From assembly GCA_013213875.1 (NCBI GenBank), contig JABSSV010000036.1:1-6094 (forward strand): a DNA stretch of 6,094 nt, in the 5' to 3' direction. Source of the stretch: Lysobacterales bacterium. Its GTDB lineage: Bacteria > Pseudomonadota > Gammaproteobacteria > Xanthomonadales > SZUA-36. Within the stretch, counting starts at the first letter, position 1, and each line of letters opens with the position of its first letter. The notes under the pieces were generated by a model, which was not told the DNA's origin, made no database searches, and saw only the letters and a list, made by a program, of their open reading frames with translations. Positions 5,789 to 6,094 of the stretch are shown here, piece by piece. A program made the position numbers and the translations under genes.

Positions 5789-5803
5789 GCACAGGTTTAT
5801 ACT
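5775..5803 (+). promoter_or_regulatory. Possible icd promoter
   Basis: TATACT at 5798-5803 matches the -10 consensus at 5 of 6 positions. The -35 is weak: TGTTGC at 5775-5780 gives a 17-base spacer, and TTGCTC at 5777-5782 a short 15-base one. Transcription would begin near 5810, some 38 bases before the icd ATG. A housekeeping gene after a 114-base gap would be expected to have its own promoter, which supports the call. Confidence 0.45.
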
Positions 5804-5847
5804 TGCCGCTTTCTCGGGCCATGCTCGCCCTGTAGGCAAGGATTTTC

Positions 5848-6094
5848 ATGAACGCGAACCGGATTATCTACACCCTGACCGATGAAGCGCCGGCGCTGGC
5901 GACCTATTCGTTGCTACCCATCGTGCAGGCCTTTACGCGCACGGCAGACATTGATGTGGAAACCCGCGATATCTCTCTGTCCGGCCGGATTCTGGCTAAC
6001 TTCCCTGATTATCTGGAACCCGAGCAGCAGCTCGGCGATGCGCTGGCAGAGCTGGGCGAAATGGCACGCCAGCCGGGTGCCAACATTATCAAGC
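5848..6094 (+). CDS. icd: Monomeric NADP-dependent isocitrate dehydrogenase, N-terminal part
   Basis: The enzyme oxidatively decarboxylates isocitrate to 2-oxoglutarate with NADP in the TCA cycle, in the cytoplasm. The window holds 82 codons plus one base; the whole monomeric enzyme is about 740 residues, so roughly nine tenths is beyond the right edge. The start MNANRIIYTLTDEAPALATY and the following SLLPIVQAFTRTADIDVETR, DISLSGRILANFP and GANIIK are hallmark N-terminal blocks of the monomeric (IDH-II) family and unlike the dimeric enzyme. ATG 5848 is preceded by a strong AAGGA at 5838-5842, 5 bases away. The 114-base gap to the cupin gene with its own promoter-like sequence suggests a separate transcription unit. 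Confidence 0.95.
   Translation, partial: MNANRIIYTLTDEAPALATYSLLPIVQAFTRTADIDVETRDISLSGRILANFPDYLEPEQQLGDALAELGEMARQPGANIIK

Noticed and set aside
1..6094. Mobile element, CRISPR array, tRNA or defence system
   Set aside because: No transposase, integrase, terminal repeats, regularly spaced repeats or tRNA-like fold were seen, and the AAA ATPase has no nuclease or other defence partner beside it.

Overview
The window looks like a piece of a GC-rich gammaproteobacterial chromosome. The main reasons are a monomeric NADP-isocitrate dehydrogenase start at the right edge, an RND-type lipoprotein adaptor, a LepB-type signal peptidase and frequent GTG/TTG starts. A marine or hydrocarbon-degrading relative (Alcanivorax, Marinobacter or Pseudomonas-like) would fit, but genus is a guess. 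I see no insertion sequence, phage gene, tRNA, rRNA or CRISPR array; the window is almost fully coding.

Left edge (1-577, minus strand): the N-terminal 192 residues of an efflux periplasmic adaptor (membrane fusion protein) with a lipoprotein-like signal. Its 102-base divergent intergenic region (578-679) is AT-rich. It carries two overlapping palindromes and a good sigma-70-like promoter pointing at the adaptor, so it reads as the operator/promoter of a TetR-controlled efflux system. The TetR regulator itself is divergent (680-1321, plus strand).

Middle (1314-5733, plus strand): five co-oriented genes follow the TetR gene with little space between them. They are a YciA-type hotdog acyl-CoA thioesterase (overlapping the TetR stop by 8 bases), a multi-pass membrane YdjM-family protein with a long C-terminal domain, a Ycf46-like AAA ATPase, a short single-membrane-segment signal peptidase I, and a double-cupin ChrR-like protein. 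The last two overlap by 4 bases (GTGA). Four of these five genes start with GTG or TTG. All six plus-strand genes could be read from one promoter, but gaps of 29, 79 and 59 bases leave room for internal starts, so the single-operon reading is inference.

Right edge (5734-6094): a 114-base gap with an inverted repeat and a possible promoter leads to the first 82 codons of monomeric isocitrate dehydrogenase (icd), a housekeeping TCA-cycle gene.

No defence or other recognised novel system is evident. The most unusual content is the combination of a Ycf46-like ATPase, an accessory-looking signal peptidase and a cupin whose second domain has lost its metal ligands, together with the nested operator in the divergent promoter.
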